A stretch of DNA of 64,000 nucleotides from contig NZ_JANKBZ010000034.1 in NCBI RefSeq assembly GCF_024623785.1, forward strand, positions 62,001-126,000, written 5' to 3'. Origin of the DNA: Archangium lipolyticum (lineage in GTDB: Bacteria > Myxococcota > Myxococcia > Myxococcales > Myxococcaceae). Under the pieces are notes generated by a model. It was not told the DNA's origin. It worked only from the letters and a program-made list of their open reading frames with translations, and did not search any database. Positions within the stretch are counted from its first letter, which is position 1; every line of letters starts with the position of its first letter. This document shows, piece after piece, positions 1 through 8,562 of this stretch. A program made the translations under genes and the position numbers.

Positions 1-7
1 TTCGCTC

Positions 8-1039
8 GTGGACGCCATGCCGCCCTGGGCGAGCGAGATGCGCGGGTTCTGCCAGGCCCATCAGCCCTCCTGGGGGAGCGCGGAGCAAGGCACCCCCGGC
101 CGAGACCTCGACATCGAGACCGGCTCGACGTGGCAGGCGGTCCAGCTCGTCTCCAAGCTCGTGCTGGAGATCACCCCGGGCAAGGCGCTCTCCCTGCTCA
201 CCCTGGTCGTCATCTCGTTGGCGGGTCTCCTGGGCCCGCGGCGGGGCTGGTTCGAGCGCCCGGACCTGCAATCGAGCTCGCGCATCACCCGCGGCGCCGC
301 GCTGACGATGCTCTCCATCGTCCTGCTCGCGCTGAGCGCCTCGCTCGTGCTGCTCGACTCGCAGGATGCGGTGTCGATGTGCCAGATGACCGGCAACACC
401 TACGCCAACCTGCTCTCCATCGACGCGCGCTGCTCGCAGCAGACGACGCTGCTGCGCGACACCCAGGCCCTGCTCGATCAGAAGAAGGCCGAGCTGGACT
501 CCCGCGCCAGGGAGCTGGAGGACCTCAAGCGGGAGATCGCCTCCCTGGGCGCGATGCGTGACGCCCTGGGCACCTTCAAGACGGAGCTGAAGAGCCAGAG
601 CGAGAGCACCCAGCAGCTCATCATGGCCGTCACCGGCGCCACGCTCGACAGCATCAGCAAGGCCGTGGACCCGCTCCACAAGGACGTGAAGGGGTTGGAT
701 CAATCGCTTGGCCAGCTGCGCGGGGACGTGAAGGCCCTGGTGCAGGACGAGCTCAAGGCCGCCCTCCAGAGCGAGGAATTCAAGGACGTCATCCAGCGCG
801 AGGTGCGGGCCGCGGTGCAGGAGGACTTCCGCGCGGTGGTGCGCGGGGAGCTGCGCGACTCGATGAAGCCGCTCCTCGCGGCGGCTCACGCGCCCCCGCC
901 CGCGACCCCCGTCCAGGTGAAGGCGGTGGCCCCGGCGGCGAAAGCCGTACCGCCGCCCACCCGGAAGCCCACGACCCAGGGGACGCAGGGCAAGCCCTCC
1001 CCCACCAAGACCCCCGCGCCCGCCCAGGGCAAGCGCTGA
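8..1039 (+). CDS. membrane-anchored coiled-coil protein of unknown function
   Basis: I do not recognise a family. The frame is open from near the window edge, so the true start may lie upstream; GTG at 8 and ATG at 17 are the first candidates inside. Two hydrophobic segments are visible, around residues 57-75 (leucine/valine-rich, just before GPRRGW) and 98-116, so the protein is probably a two-pass membrane protein. After them comes a long charged helical stretch (about residues 145-290) rich in E, K, Q and L with heptad character, then a Pro/Ala/Lys-rich low-complexity tail ending in QGKR. The layout suggests a membrane anchor carrying a coiled-coil stalk. Convergent with the DTW gene, only 4 bp away. 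Confidence 0.7.
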   Translation: MDAMPPWASEMRGFCQAHQPSWGSAEQGTPGRDLDIETGSTWQAVQLVSKLVLEITPGKALSLLTLVVISLAGLLGPRRGWFERPDLQSSSRITRGAALTMLSIVLLALSASLVLLDSQDAVSMCQMTGNTYANLLSIDARCSQQTTLLRDTQALLDQKKAELDSRARELEDLKREIASLGAMRDALGTFKTELKSQSESTQQLIMAVTGATLDSISKAVDPLHKDVKGLDQSLGQLRGDVKALVQDELKAALQSEEFKDVIQREVRAAVQEDFRAVVRGELRDSMKPLLAAAHAPPPATPVQVKAVAPAAKAVPPPTRKPTTQGTQGKPSPTKTPAPAQGKR

Positions 1040-1043
1040 AGGG

Positions 1044-2219
1044 TCAGGCCGCGGGCCGGTTGCGCGAAGGGGGCTCGGTGGCCCGGCCCCGCTCGTCGAG
1101 GGCGCGCACCACCGCCTCCAGCGCCGCGATGCGCCGTCCGGCACGTCCCGGCGCCCAGGGCTCCGGAAGGGGCGCCCCCAGCAGCGCCGCGCCCTGCTCC
1201 ACGCCTCCCGACTTGTGCTTGAGGGCCCTCGCGCACGAGAGCCGCACGTTCACCGCATCGGGCACCGGGAAGCCGTCGCGCCGCAGCAGATCCAACGCGA
1301 ACGTCGTCCATACCGCGAACTTGTCCCCCGGACGCAGGAAGGCCTGGAAGCGCGCGAGGCCCGCCTCCAGCGGCTCTCCGGCCAGCAACGTCTCCTCCGG
1401 AAGCTCCACGTGCAGCGGCGTGCTACGCGCCAACGGCTGACGCGGCGCCAGCACGGCCTCGAAGCGCTCTCCCGTGGAGGGACGCATCGCCACCAGGTGC
1501 ACCAGCTCGGCGGGAATGCCCTCCCCCGACGGGTGCGCGTTGGCCTCGGCGTAGAGCAGCACGAGGTGCTCGAAGTCCTCGGAGATGGCACGCAGCTCCG
1601 ACGGCGGCTGCCACGCGGACTTGTAGATGCGCCGGCGCGGCGGCTCCGTCCGCGTCGCCTGGCGGTCCAGCTGCGTGTCCACCATGTAGTTGAAGGCGCG
1701 CAGCATGCTGTCGAAGCGCTCCTGCTCTCCTTCGAGCGCCCCCAGCACCTCCACCACCGCTTCGATCGTGGAGACGCAGTGGTCCGCCGGCTCGGCCCGG
1801 ATGCGGTAGTTGCTCGGACGGCGCGGCACGAAGCCGATGCGCGGCAGCCCCGCCAGCAGCGGGTTCGTCTTCACCACCTTGCGCGCCAGCGGCCAGGTGC
1901 CGTCCACCACGATGAGCGTCTCGGGGGGCTGCTCGCGCGCCTCCTCCAACGGGATGGCCTCCTCACCCGGGAAGAGGACGGCGACGCGCTCGGGGCGGGC
2001 GGCCAGCTCCTCGAGCCGTGAATGGCCGGAGAAGTCCACGCCGACGTAGAGCTCGGAGTTGGGCAGCGCCAGGTGCGCCATGCGGGCCGTGCCGATGGCC
2101 ACCCGACGCTCCCGGGGATGCTGAAGGAAGACGACCCGCGTGCGCGACTCCACCTGGGGCACTTGCGCGCAGTAGCAGGTGACCTGGGGACGAAGGCAGC
2201 GGAGACAGAGGGAACGCAC
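1044..2219 (-). CDS. DTW-domain protein (tRNA-uridine aminocarboxypropyltransferase family) with an extra C-terminal domain
   Basis: The first ~190 residues carry the DTW family hallmarks: N-terminal cysteines in LCLRCLRP and CYCAQ (likely a zinc site) and the signature VDGTW that gives the family its D-x-T-W name. Characterised members transfer the 3-amino-3-carboxypropyl group of S-adenosylmethionine to tRNA uridine (acp3U). Family members are usually about 200-250 residues; this one has 391. The extra ~180 residues have a pattern reminiscent of a DnaQ/RNase T-like fold (LVHLVAMRPSTG, then FLRPGDKFAVWTTFALDLL) but without the acidic catalytic residues, so any fold assignment is inference. 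Monocistronic, divergent from the aldo/keto reductase. Confidence 0.85.
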   Translation of the reverse strand: MRSLCLRCLRPQVTCYCAQVPQVESRTRVVFLQHPRERRVAIGTARMAHLALPNSELYVGVDFSGHSRLEELAARPERVAVLFPGEEAIPLEEAREQPPETLIVVDGTWPLARKVVKTNPLLAGLPRIGFVPRRPSNYRIRAEPADHCVSTIEAVVEVLGALEGEQERFDSMLRAFNYMVDTQLDRQATRTEPPRRRIYKSAWQPPSELRAISEDFEHLVLLYAEANAHPSGEGIPAELVHLVAMRPSTGERFEAVLAPRQPLARSTPLHVELPEETLLAGEPLEAGLARFQAFLRPGDKFAVWTTFALDLLRRDGFPVPDAVNVRLSCARALKHKSGGVEQGAALLGAPLPEPWAPGRAGRRIAALEAVVRALDERGRATEPPSRNRPAA

Positions 2220-2402
2220 CTCGCCGCTTTAACGGCATGCCCGGGGGGCCGGCAAGGGCCGAGGTGTGGGATGGGTCCAACCGGGTGTAGGCGCCCGGCT
2301 CCCCGGCTGCCCTCCCAAGGACCGGCGTTGCCCTCCGCTGGAAAGCACGGGAGATTGCGCGCCCGCCAAGGCCCGCGCCCCCGCGCGGCAGGAGGGACCT
2401 AC

Positions 2403-3368
2403 GTGAAGCTTCGCAGACTGGGACAGTCCGAGATCGAGATCTCCCCCATCGGCCTGGGGTGCTGGCAGTTCTCCGAGGGCTCCGGTCTGGCCGGCGGCTT
2501 CTGGGAAGCCCTTCCCGCCGACACCGTCCAGGAGATCGTCGACGCGTCCTTGCGCGGCGGCATCAACTGGTTCGACACCGCCGAGGCTTATGGAAATGGC
2601 CGCTCGGAGCGCGCGCTCGCCGCCGCCCTCACGCGCCTGGGCAAGAAGCCCGGGGACGTCGTCGTCGCCACGAAGTGGTTTCCCTTCCCACGCTTCGCCT
2701 CCCACATCGGCAAGACGATCGGCGATCGCCTCTCGGCGTTGAGCCCCTTCCCCATCGACCTGCATCAGATCCATCAGCCCTTCTCTCTCGCCACCGTCAA
2801 GGCCCAGTCCAATGCGATGGCCGACCTGGTCCAGGCGGGGAAGATCCGCACGGTGGGCGTCAGCAACTTCTCCGAGAAGCGGATGCGCAAGGCCCACGCC
2901 GTGCTCGCCGCGCGGGGCGTGCCGCTCGTCTCCAATCAGATGCAGTACAGCCTCCTGGACCGGCGCATCGAATCCAACGGGGTGCTCGCCGCCGCCAAGG
3001 AGCTGGGCATCACGATCATCGCGTACTCGCCGCTCGCCCAGGGCTTGCTGTCGGGCAAGTTCCACGAAGACCCCTCGCTCATCCGCAACCGCGTCGGCCC
3101 CCGCAAGTTCCTGCCGAGCTTCCGCGCCAAGGGGCTCGAGCGCAGCCGGCCTCTCATCGAGGAGCTCCGGAAGATCGCCACTGCCCACGGCGTCACTCCT
3201 TCGCAAGTAGCCCTCAACTGGCTGGCCACCTTCCATGGCGACACGGTGGTCGTCATCCCGGGCGCGACGAAGCGGCGCCACGCCGAGGAGAACGTCGGCT
3301 CCATGGGATTCACCCTGTCCCAGGACGAGCTGCGCCGCATCGACGAGCTGTCGCGGCAGTTCCGTTGA
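2403..3368 (+). CDS. aldo/keto reductase
   Basis: A 321-residue NADPH-dependent aldo/keto reductase. The start is GTG at 2403, chosen because an AGGAGGG ribosome site at 2390-2396 sits six bases upstream and the protein then begins MKLRRLGQ, the usual family start. Catalytic residues are visible: Asp and Tyr in WFDTAEAYGNGRSE, Lys in VVATKW, His in LHQIHQP. The later GVSNF, the SPLAQGLLSGK stretch and the cofactor-binding IPGATKRRHAEEN are all typical of the AKR12/13-like bacterial enzymes that act on aldehydes and sugars. The substrate is unknown. No partner gene is coupled to it. Confidence 0.92.
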   Translation: MKLRRLGQSEIEISPIGLGCWQFSEGSGLAGGFWEALPADTVQEIVDASLRGGINWFDTAEAYGNGRSERALAAALTRLGKKPGDVVVATKWFPFPRFASHIGKTIGDRLSALSPFPIDLHQIHQPFSLATVKAQSNAMADLVQAGKIRTVGVSNFSEKRMRKAHAVLAARGVPLVSNQMQYSLLDRRIESNGVLAAAKELGITIIAYSPLAQGLLSGKFHEDPSLIRNRVGPRKFLPSFRAKGLERSRPLIEELRKIATAHGVTPSQVALNWLATFHGDTVVVIPGATKRRHAEENVGSMGFTLSQDELRRIDELSRQFR

Positions 3369-3455
3369 ATCACACGTGAAGTGTGGGCAACTCCTCCTTA
3401 TCGAGGGGCGCGAAACGCCATTCAGGTCAGGCGCTCCGGAAAGCGAGGATGCGCC

Positions 3456-3851
3456 GTGAGCACGGTACTCCTGGTCGATGACGAGATGGATCTGCTGGAG
3501 CTCTACACCGACGTGCTGGAAGTCGTGGGCTACCAGGTCATCCATGCGCACGATGGTCTGGAAGCCCTGGAGCTGGCCCGACGGCATCGGCCGGACCTGA
3601 TCGTGACGGACTGGATGATGCCTCGCCTGGATGGAGTCGAGCTCTGCAAGCGCCTCCTGCAGGACCCGGAGCTCAAGTCCATTCCCATCATCCTGCACAG
3701 CACCCGGCGGGCCCCCTGGATTCCAGGCGTCCGCTACGTCCTCTCCAAGACCTGTCCTCTGGAGGAGTTCGAGGAAGCCGTGGCCCTGGCGATCGACAGC
3801 ACCCTCGAGCCCCCTCCCGAAGTCGTGGAAGCAACCACGCACCCGTGGTGA
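3456..3851 (+). CDS. single-domain response regulator (receiver only)
   Basis: A 131-residue stand-alone receiver. GTG at 3456 follows an AGCGAGGA site by about seven bases. The acidic pocket is D8-D9, the phospho-acceptor is D52 in VTDWMMPRLDG, the Ser/Thr switch lies in LHST, and the conserved Lys is in VLSKTCP. There is no output domain, so it presumably acts by protein-protein contact or as a phosphorelay intermediate. No histidine kinase is adjacent, which is common in myxobacteria, where orphan two-component genes abound. Confidence 0.9.
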   Translation: MSTVLLVDDEMDLLELYTDVLEVVGYQVIHAHDGLEALELARRHRPDLIVTDWMMPRLDGVELCKRLLQDPELKSIPIILHSTRRAPWIPGVRYVLSKTCPLEEFEEAVALAIDSTLEPPPEVVEATTHPW

Positions 3852-3918
3852 GGCGAGCACCCGGGCTCACGGACGTCCGCCATTGCAAGCCAGCCGAGGA
3901 GCTTTCATTGTCCCCACC

Positions 3919-4572
3919 GTGCTTGCCCCCACCCATCTGATCGTCATCCGTCACGGAGAGACCGCCTGGAATCGCGAGCGGCGGTTGCAGGGACAGCTCG
4001 ATGTGCCTCTCAACGCACACGGCGAGGCCCAGGCGGCCGCACTGGGCCTGGCACTCCAGTCCGAGCCGCTCGATGCCATCTACTCGAGCGACCTCTCCCG
4101 GGCCCTCCAGACGGCGCGAGCCCTCGCGGCCGGGCGGCCGTTCGCCGTGCAGACCGAACCGGGACTGCGCGAGCGCCACTACGGTGAGTTCCAGGGACTG
4201 ACCCAGGCCGAGGTCTCCGAGCGGTACCCGGAGGCATTCGCGGCGTGGCAGGCACGGGTGCCGTACCATGCGCCGAAGGGCGGCGAGCGGCTCGTCGACT
4301 TCCACGCCCGCGTGGTCGACATCACCCTGACGCTGGCGCGCCGCCACCCCGGCGGACGCATCGCCCTGGTCGCGCACGGCGGAGTGTTGGATTGCCTGTA
4401 CCGGGCGGCGCAGGGCATGTCGCTCGATGCACCGCGCAAGCATGAGCTGCGCAACGCCGGCATCAACCGGCTCCACAGTGACGGCCACCGCCTCACCGTC
4501 ACCCAATGGGGTGACGTGGCCCACCTCGACGCTCGCGGGCTCGACGAGGTGGACCAGCGGCGCGTGCCTTGA
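3919..4572 (+). CDS. histidine phosphatase superfamily protein (phosphoglycerate mutase / CobC type)
   Basis: About 217 residues with the branch-1 histidine phosphatase core: the phospho-histidine motif VIRHGETAWNRE, the Arg of SSDLSRALQTA, the Glu of RERHYGEFQG and the second histidine in LVAHGGVLDC. Such proteins are phosphatases on sugar phosphates, phosphoglycerate or alpha-ribazole phosphate; the substrate cannot be read here. The start is uncertain. GTG at 3919 is the first canonical codon, but the only good ribosome site (GAGGAG, 3896-3901) is 17 bases away and would fit an ATT codon at 3907 instead. The gene is followed closely by the membrane sulfatase-like gene. Confidence 0.88.
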   Translation: MLAPTHLIVIRHGETAWNRERRLQGQLDVPLNAHGEAQAAALGLALQSEPLDAIYSSDLSRALQTARALAAGRPFAVQTEPGLRERHYGEFQGLTQAEVSERYPEAFAAWQARVPYHAPKGGERLVDFHARVVDITLTLARRHPGGRIALVAHGGVLDCLYRAAQGMSLDAPRKHELRNAGINRLHSDGHRLTVTQWGDVAHLDARGLDEVDQRRVP

Positions 4573-4653
4573 GCCATCCGCGTTCACTCGGTGGCACTCC
4601 CCGGGAGCTTTCCCCCTCCGGAAACGGCGGTTGGAGCAGGCTGTCCACCGCAC

Positions 4654-6738
4654 ATGGCCTCCGAGTCACGACCTTCTCTCGCGCGCGCGCTCATCCTCGG
4701 TTGCCGGGCTGGACTGCTCGTCTTCCTGGCGCTGTACACGCTTTGCGCCATCTTCAACATGCAGCTCGGCTATCAGGGCAACGAGAGCCGCGTCCTGGAA
4801 GAGAGGGTGTGGAACGAGTTCCGGAGCGTGGTGCTCGGACAGGTGGGCCGCCTCATCCTGGCGTACACCGTGGTGGGGCTCATCCTGGGAGCATGGATGG
4901 GGGCCGGGCTGTGGGCCCTGCGCGCCAGCCGCCGCACCGTGTTCTGGGGTAGCGCGCTCGCGTGCCTGGTGATGGAGGTGCCCTGGGTGCTGGCGGACAT
5001 GGCCCACCACCCGCACCTCTACGCCGCCACCCTGTACGAGCGCTCGGCGTGGACGAAGGCCCTGCTGCTCTCGCTCGGTGGCGCATCGCCCGCCACGTGG
5101 CGCGCCGTGGCACTCGGGCCCGTGGTGATGGTGACCCTCGCGCTCACCTTCCGCGGCGTCCGCCGCCTGCCCCGGTGGGGGTATGCACCCGTCTCGCTCG
5201 CCGTGCTGACGGCGCTCTGTTTCCTGGGCTGGGCACTCCAGGAGGAGCCCCAGATCACCGCGTCTCCCCGCCCCAACCTCCTCATCCTCGCGTCGGACGG
5301 GTTGCGCCCGGATCACCTCTCCGGCAACGGGTATGGCCGCGCGACCTCACCGCACATCGACCGGCTGATGCGAGAGGGCACCCGCTTCCGGGAGACCGTC
5401 GTCCAGGTGCCTCGCACCGCGCCCTCGTGGGGCACGCTCCTCACCTCGCAATGGGCGGGCGAGCACCCCCTCCGTCATACGTTGGTGGGCCGCGAGGCGC
5501 GTGAGGCTCCGCTCACCACGCTCGCGAGCGCACTGGGCGCGGCGGGTTGGCGGACCGCGGTGCTCTCCGACTACGCGGGCGATCTCTTCTCCCGCTTCCG
5601 CTTCGGCTTCCATCACGTGGAGGCCCCCGCCTTCAACTTCCCGGACCTCATCCGCCAGCGGATGCTCATCACCCATGTCGCCCTGCTGCCGTGGACGGCG
5701 CTCGTGCCCGGCCTGTTCCCGGAACGTGGCCAGCTCCCCGAGCTGACCGACCCTTCGCCCCTGCGCCGCGCCGCGCTGCGCACGCTCGATGGCTTCCGGC
5801 CCGACGAGCCCTTCGCGCTGCTCGTCTTCGCGTCCACGACGCACTTCCCCTACTCCGCGCCCCACCCGTACGAGGGCCGCTTCATCCCCGAGGGCTATCG
5901 CGGCCCCTGGCGCTTCGGCGCCACGCCCCAGATGGAAGTACCTCCGAACGCCACGCCCCCCACGCCCGAGGACATCGCCGCCCTCATCGCCAACTACGAC
6001 GCGGGGGTGCTCGCCTTCGACACGTTGGTGGGAGAGCTGCTCGCGGCACTGAAGCGGCGGGGGCAGGCCGACTCCACGCTCGTGGTGCTGCTCTCGGACC
6101 ACGGCGAGCACCTGGCCAACGAGGAGGGCCGGGGCCTCGGTCATGGCGAGCACCTGTGGGGGAGTGCCGCGCTCCGCATCCCCTTCGTGCTCCGCCTCCC
6201 CGGGCGGGTGGAAGCGGGCCGGATCGTGGAGGGGCGGACCCGGTCCATCGACGTGGCGCCCACCCTGCTGGAGCTGCTCGGCGTGCCCGCCCCGGACACC
6301 TTCCGGGGCCGCTCCCTGGCCTCCTGGGTCGCGCCGGGCGCCCGGGTCCCGCCGGTGCCGGATGCGCCCGCCCTCCTCGAAACGGACCTCTGGTTCTCCG
6401 ACCGCGACGGTCAGCCCTACCAGGAGGTGCGCATCCCCTACCCCTGGGTCTACGAGACCGCGATGGTGGACCCCACCACGGGGGACATCGCCCTGAAGCC
6501 CGAATGGGAGGCCACGGTGCGGGCCGCCAGACACCGGGGGCTGTACCTGGATCGCTGGAAGCTGTTGGAGCTGCCCACTCCGTCGGGCGTGAAGGTGGAG
6601 CTGTACGACGTCACCGCCGACCCGGCCGAGAAGCACGACGTGGCCGCCGAGCATCCCGAGGTCGTCACCCGGCTGCGCGAGGTGCTCGCACGCGAGCGCC
6701 CGGGAGGAACGGGTGCCCGCCAGGGCCGGGGTGAGTGA
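4654..6738 (+). CDS. membrane-anchored alkaline-phosphatase-superfamily (sulfatase-fold) enzyme with Thr at the nucleophile position
   Basis: About 694 residues. The N-terminal ~200 contain five or so hydrophobic segments, then a soluble sulfatase-fold domain: ASDGLRPDHLSGNGYG supplies metal ligands, LLSDHGEHL and GHGEHLWG supply the later Asp and His ligands, and FRGRSLASW is a typical C-terminal element. In the sulfatase signature C/S-x-P-S-R the first position here is Thr255 (RTAPSWGTLLTS), and the Arg is Trp. Thr is the nucleophile in lipid-headgroup transferases of the same superfamily (LtaS, EptA), which also carry N-terminal membrane helices. I therefore infer a phosphotransferase or phosphodiesterase rather than a sulfatase. 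ATG 4654 is chosen over GTG 4591 because it starts just before the first membrane helix. Confidence 0.82.
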   Translation: MASESRPSLARALILGCRAGLLVFLALYTLCAIFNMQLGYQGNESRVLEERVWNEFRSVVLGQVGRLILAYTVVGLILGAWMGAGLWALRASRRTVFWGSALACLVMEVPWVLADMAHHPHLYAATLYERSAWTKALLLSLGGASPATWRAVALGPVVMVTLALTFRGVRRLPRWGYAPVSLAVLTALCFLGWALQEEPQITASPRPNLLILASDGLRPDHLSGNGYGRATSPHIDRLMREGTRFRETVVQVPRTAPSWGTLLTSQWAGEHPLRHTLVGREAREAPLTTLASALGAAGWRTAVLSDYAGDLFSRFRFGFHHVEAPAFNFPDLIRQRMLITHVALLPWTALVPGLFPERGQLPELTDPSPLRRAALRTLDGFRPDEPFALLVFASTTHFPYSAPHPYEGRFIPEGYRGPWRFGATPQMEVPPNATPPTPEDIAALIANYDAGVLAFDTLVGELLAALKRRGQADSTLVVLLSDHGEHLANEEGRGLGHGEHLWGSAALRIPFVLRLPGRVEAGRIVEGRTRSIDVAPTLLELLGVPAPDTFRGRSLASWVAPGARVPPVPDAPALLETDLWFSDRDGQPYQEVRIPYPWVYETAMVDPTTGDIALKPEWEATVRAARHRGLYLDRWKLLELPTPSGVKVELYDVTADPAEKHDVAAEHPEVVTRLREVLARERPGGTGARQGRGE

Positions 6739-6749
6739 GCGGCCAGACC

Positions 6750-7529
6750 CTACGCGGCGCGAGGTGGCTCGATGGCGGAACCCCGGCGGTGCTCCCTCGG
6801 GGCGTCCAGGAACGTGCCCAGCAGCACCCACCGACGCGCATCCTCCTCGCCGCGCGGCTTCGCCATCAGGGGCGTGGTGTAGTGCCAGAAGGGCAGCCGG
6901 TACACCGTCACACCGCCCAGGGTGTTGACGCTCTGCATCTCCGTGAAGTGCCCACCCTTGGAGTAGATGAGCCACTGGTGCGCCACCGCGGGCGTGGCGA
7001 ACGTGAGGTGCATGTCCACGTAGCCGTCGAAGGCCTCGGGATCCTCGGGGTGGTGGTCGTTGTGCGGACCCGCGTAGTCCCCCGGGCCGTAGCACAGCAC
7101 CTGGATGCCCCACTTGCGCCGCAGCGCCCTGCCGCTCACCGCCGCCGCGAACGCCGCGAAGCTCTCCGAGTGGAGCATCCCCACCAGCCCCACCTCCTCC
7201 GCCGCCTTCCACGAGCGCGAGCGCCGACTCTCCAGCAGCGCCGTCCTCACCCGCACCGTCTTGGGCAGCTGCTCCGCGTAGTTCTCCGTCATCCCCCAGA
7301 TGCTCTCCGGGGGAATCGGGTCCTCCATCTCCGTCAGCGTGCCCCGCAGCGCCTTCTCCAGCGCGTCCCGGCACGCCGCCGCCTTGCGCGCGTCCAGCAC
7401 CCCGCCGAGCGCCACGAAGCGCCGCCCCGGTTGCATCAGCGCGCCGCACGCGTCGCGGTCGCGGCCCTCCAGGATGCGCCGCCCCTTGGGCGTCAGCAGG
7501 TCCGCGAACTCGGTGGGAAAGGTCTTCAT
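6750..7529 (-). CDS. probable Fe(II)/2-oxoglutarate-dependent oxygenase-like protein, last gene of the chemosensory operon
   Basis: A 259-residue protein I do not recognise by name, but the C-terminal half has the layout of the 2OG-Fe(II) double-stranded beta-helix: YGPGDYAGPHNDHH gives a His156-x-Asp158 pair, FWHYTTPL gives a distal His216, and RRW (232-234) provides an Arg where the 2-oxoglutarate ligand would lie. A Gly-rich turn (TLGGVTVY) precedes the distal His, as in prolyl hydroxylase-like proteins. The start lies one base past the cheB stop, so it is almost certainly translated with the chemosensory operon. The substrate is unknown; a receptor, a membrane lipid or a small signal are possibilities. 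Family call is inference from motif spacing. Confidence 0.7.
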   Translation of the reverse strand: MKTFPTEFADLLTPKGRRILEGRDRDACGALMQPGRRFVALGGVLDARKAAACRDALEKALRGTLTEMEDPIPPESIWGMTENYAEQLPKTVRVRTALLESRRSRSWKAAEEVGLVGMLHSESFAAFAAAVSGRALRRKWGIQVLCYGPGDYAGPHNDHHPEDPEAFDGYVDMHLTFATPAVAHQWLIYSKGGHFTEMQSVNTLGGVTVYRLPFWHYTTPLMAKPRGEEDARRWVLLGTFLDAPREHRRGSAIEPPRAA

Positions 7530-7530
7530 G

Positions 7531-8562
7531 TCACCGCCTCCTGCGCGCCAGCTCTACCAGCGAGGGGCCGATGTCGCCCAGCGGCAACACGCGGCTCACC
7601 GCCCCGGTGGCCACCGCCTCCTGAGGCATGCCGTAGATGACGGCCGTCTCCTCCGACTCCGCCCAGACCTCGCCTCCAGCCTTCTGGATGGCCCTGGCGC
7701 CCACGGCGCCGTCCGAGCCCATGCCCGTCAGCACCACGCCCACCGCCTTGGAGCCGAACGCCTCGGCCAGGCTCATGAAGAGCCGGTCCACCGAGGGCGC
7801 GTGCTTGTCCTGCATCGTCGGAGGCGGCGTGCCCAGCACGTACTGGCCCGTCTGCCGGTACACCACGAGCTGCCGCCCGCCGGGCGCGATGAAGACGTGG
7901 CCCGGTGCCACGACGTCCCCCTCCTGCGCCTCGCGCACGGAGAAGGGCCCCAGCTTGTCCAGCCGCTCCGCGAAGGCGCGGGTGAACTGCTTGGGCATGT
8001 GCTGACACACCAGCAGGCACATCGACGGCTCCGGCGCGAGCGACTCCAGCAGCCGCTGCACCGCGGGCGGCCCGCCCGTGGACGCTCCGATGCCCGCCAC
8101 GAACGCGGGCTCCACCGTCACCGTCTTCGGCCGGCGCACCGGCTTCGGATCCGACGAGCGCACCAGCCGCACCGCCTGCACCTTCTCCTGCAGCTCCCGG
8201 CGCAGCTTCTCCACCGCGTCCGGCGTGGGCCTCACCGGCTTGGCGATGAAGTCGAAGGCTCCCAGCTCCAGCGCCTTGAAGACGTCCGTCTTGTGCGCGT
8301 AGCTCGAGATGACGATGACCGGCGTGGGCGCCGTGCTCTTGAGCAGCCGCAGGAAGGAGTAGCCCCCCAGCCTCGGCATCTCCAGGTCCAACGTCACCAC
8401 GTCCGGGTGCAGCGCCATCACCTGGCGCAGCCCCTCGTTGCCGTCGGCCGCCGTGCCCACCACCTTCACGTCTGGCGAGGACTCCAGCAGCTCCGTCAGC
8501 AACCGGCGGTTGTGCGCCGAGTCGTCCACCACCAGCACCTTCACCGGTTCCATCAGGCTCAT
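7531..8562 (-). CDS. cheB: chemotaxis protein-glutamate methylesterase CheB
   Basis: A 343-residue CheB with the standard two domains. The receiver occupies residues ~7-125, with D13-D14 and phospho-acceptor D59 in TLDLEMP and the Lys in FIAKP. The C-terminal methylesterase has the Ser/His/Asp triad in GIGASTGGP, CQHMP and GMGSDGAVG. It removes methyl groups from receptor glutamates when phosphorylated by CheA, resetting adaptation. Its start overlaps the cheR stop by ATGA, so the two are translationally coupled. Confidence 0.97.
   Translation of the reverse strand: MSLMEPVKVLVVDDSAHNRRLLTELLESSPDVKVVGTAADGNEGLRQVMALHPDVVTLDLEMPRLGGYSFLRLLKSTAPTPVIVISSYAHKTDVFKALELGAFDFIAKPVRPTPDAVEKLRRELQEKVQAVRLVRSSDPKPVRRPKTVTVEPAFVAGIGASTGGPPAVQRLLESLAPEPSMCLLVCQHMPKQFTRAFAERLDKLGPFSVREAQEGDVVAPGHVFIAPGGRQLVVYRQTGQYVLGTPPPTMQDKHAPSVDRLFMSLAEAFGSKAVGVVLTGMGSDGAVGARAIQKAGGEVWAESEETAVIYGMPQEAVATGAVSRVLPLGDIGPSLVELARRRR

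Noticed and set aside
5347-7449. A 700-codon minus-strand frame over the sulfatase-fold gene
   Set aside because: Low-complexity Gly/Arg/Ala translation without domains; the plus strand has metal-ligand motifs of a real enzyme.
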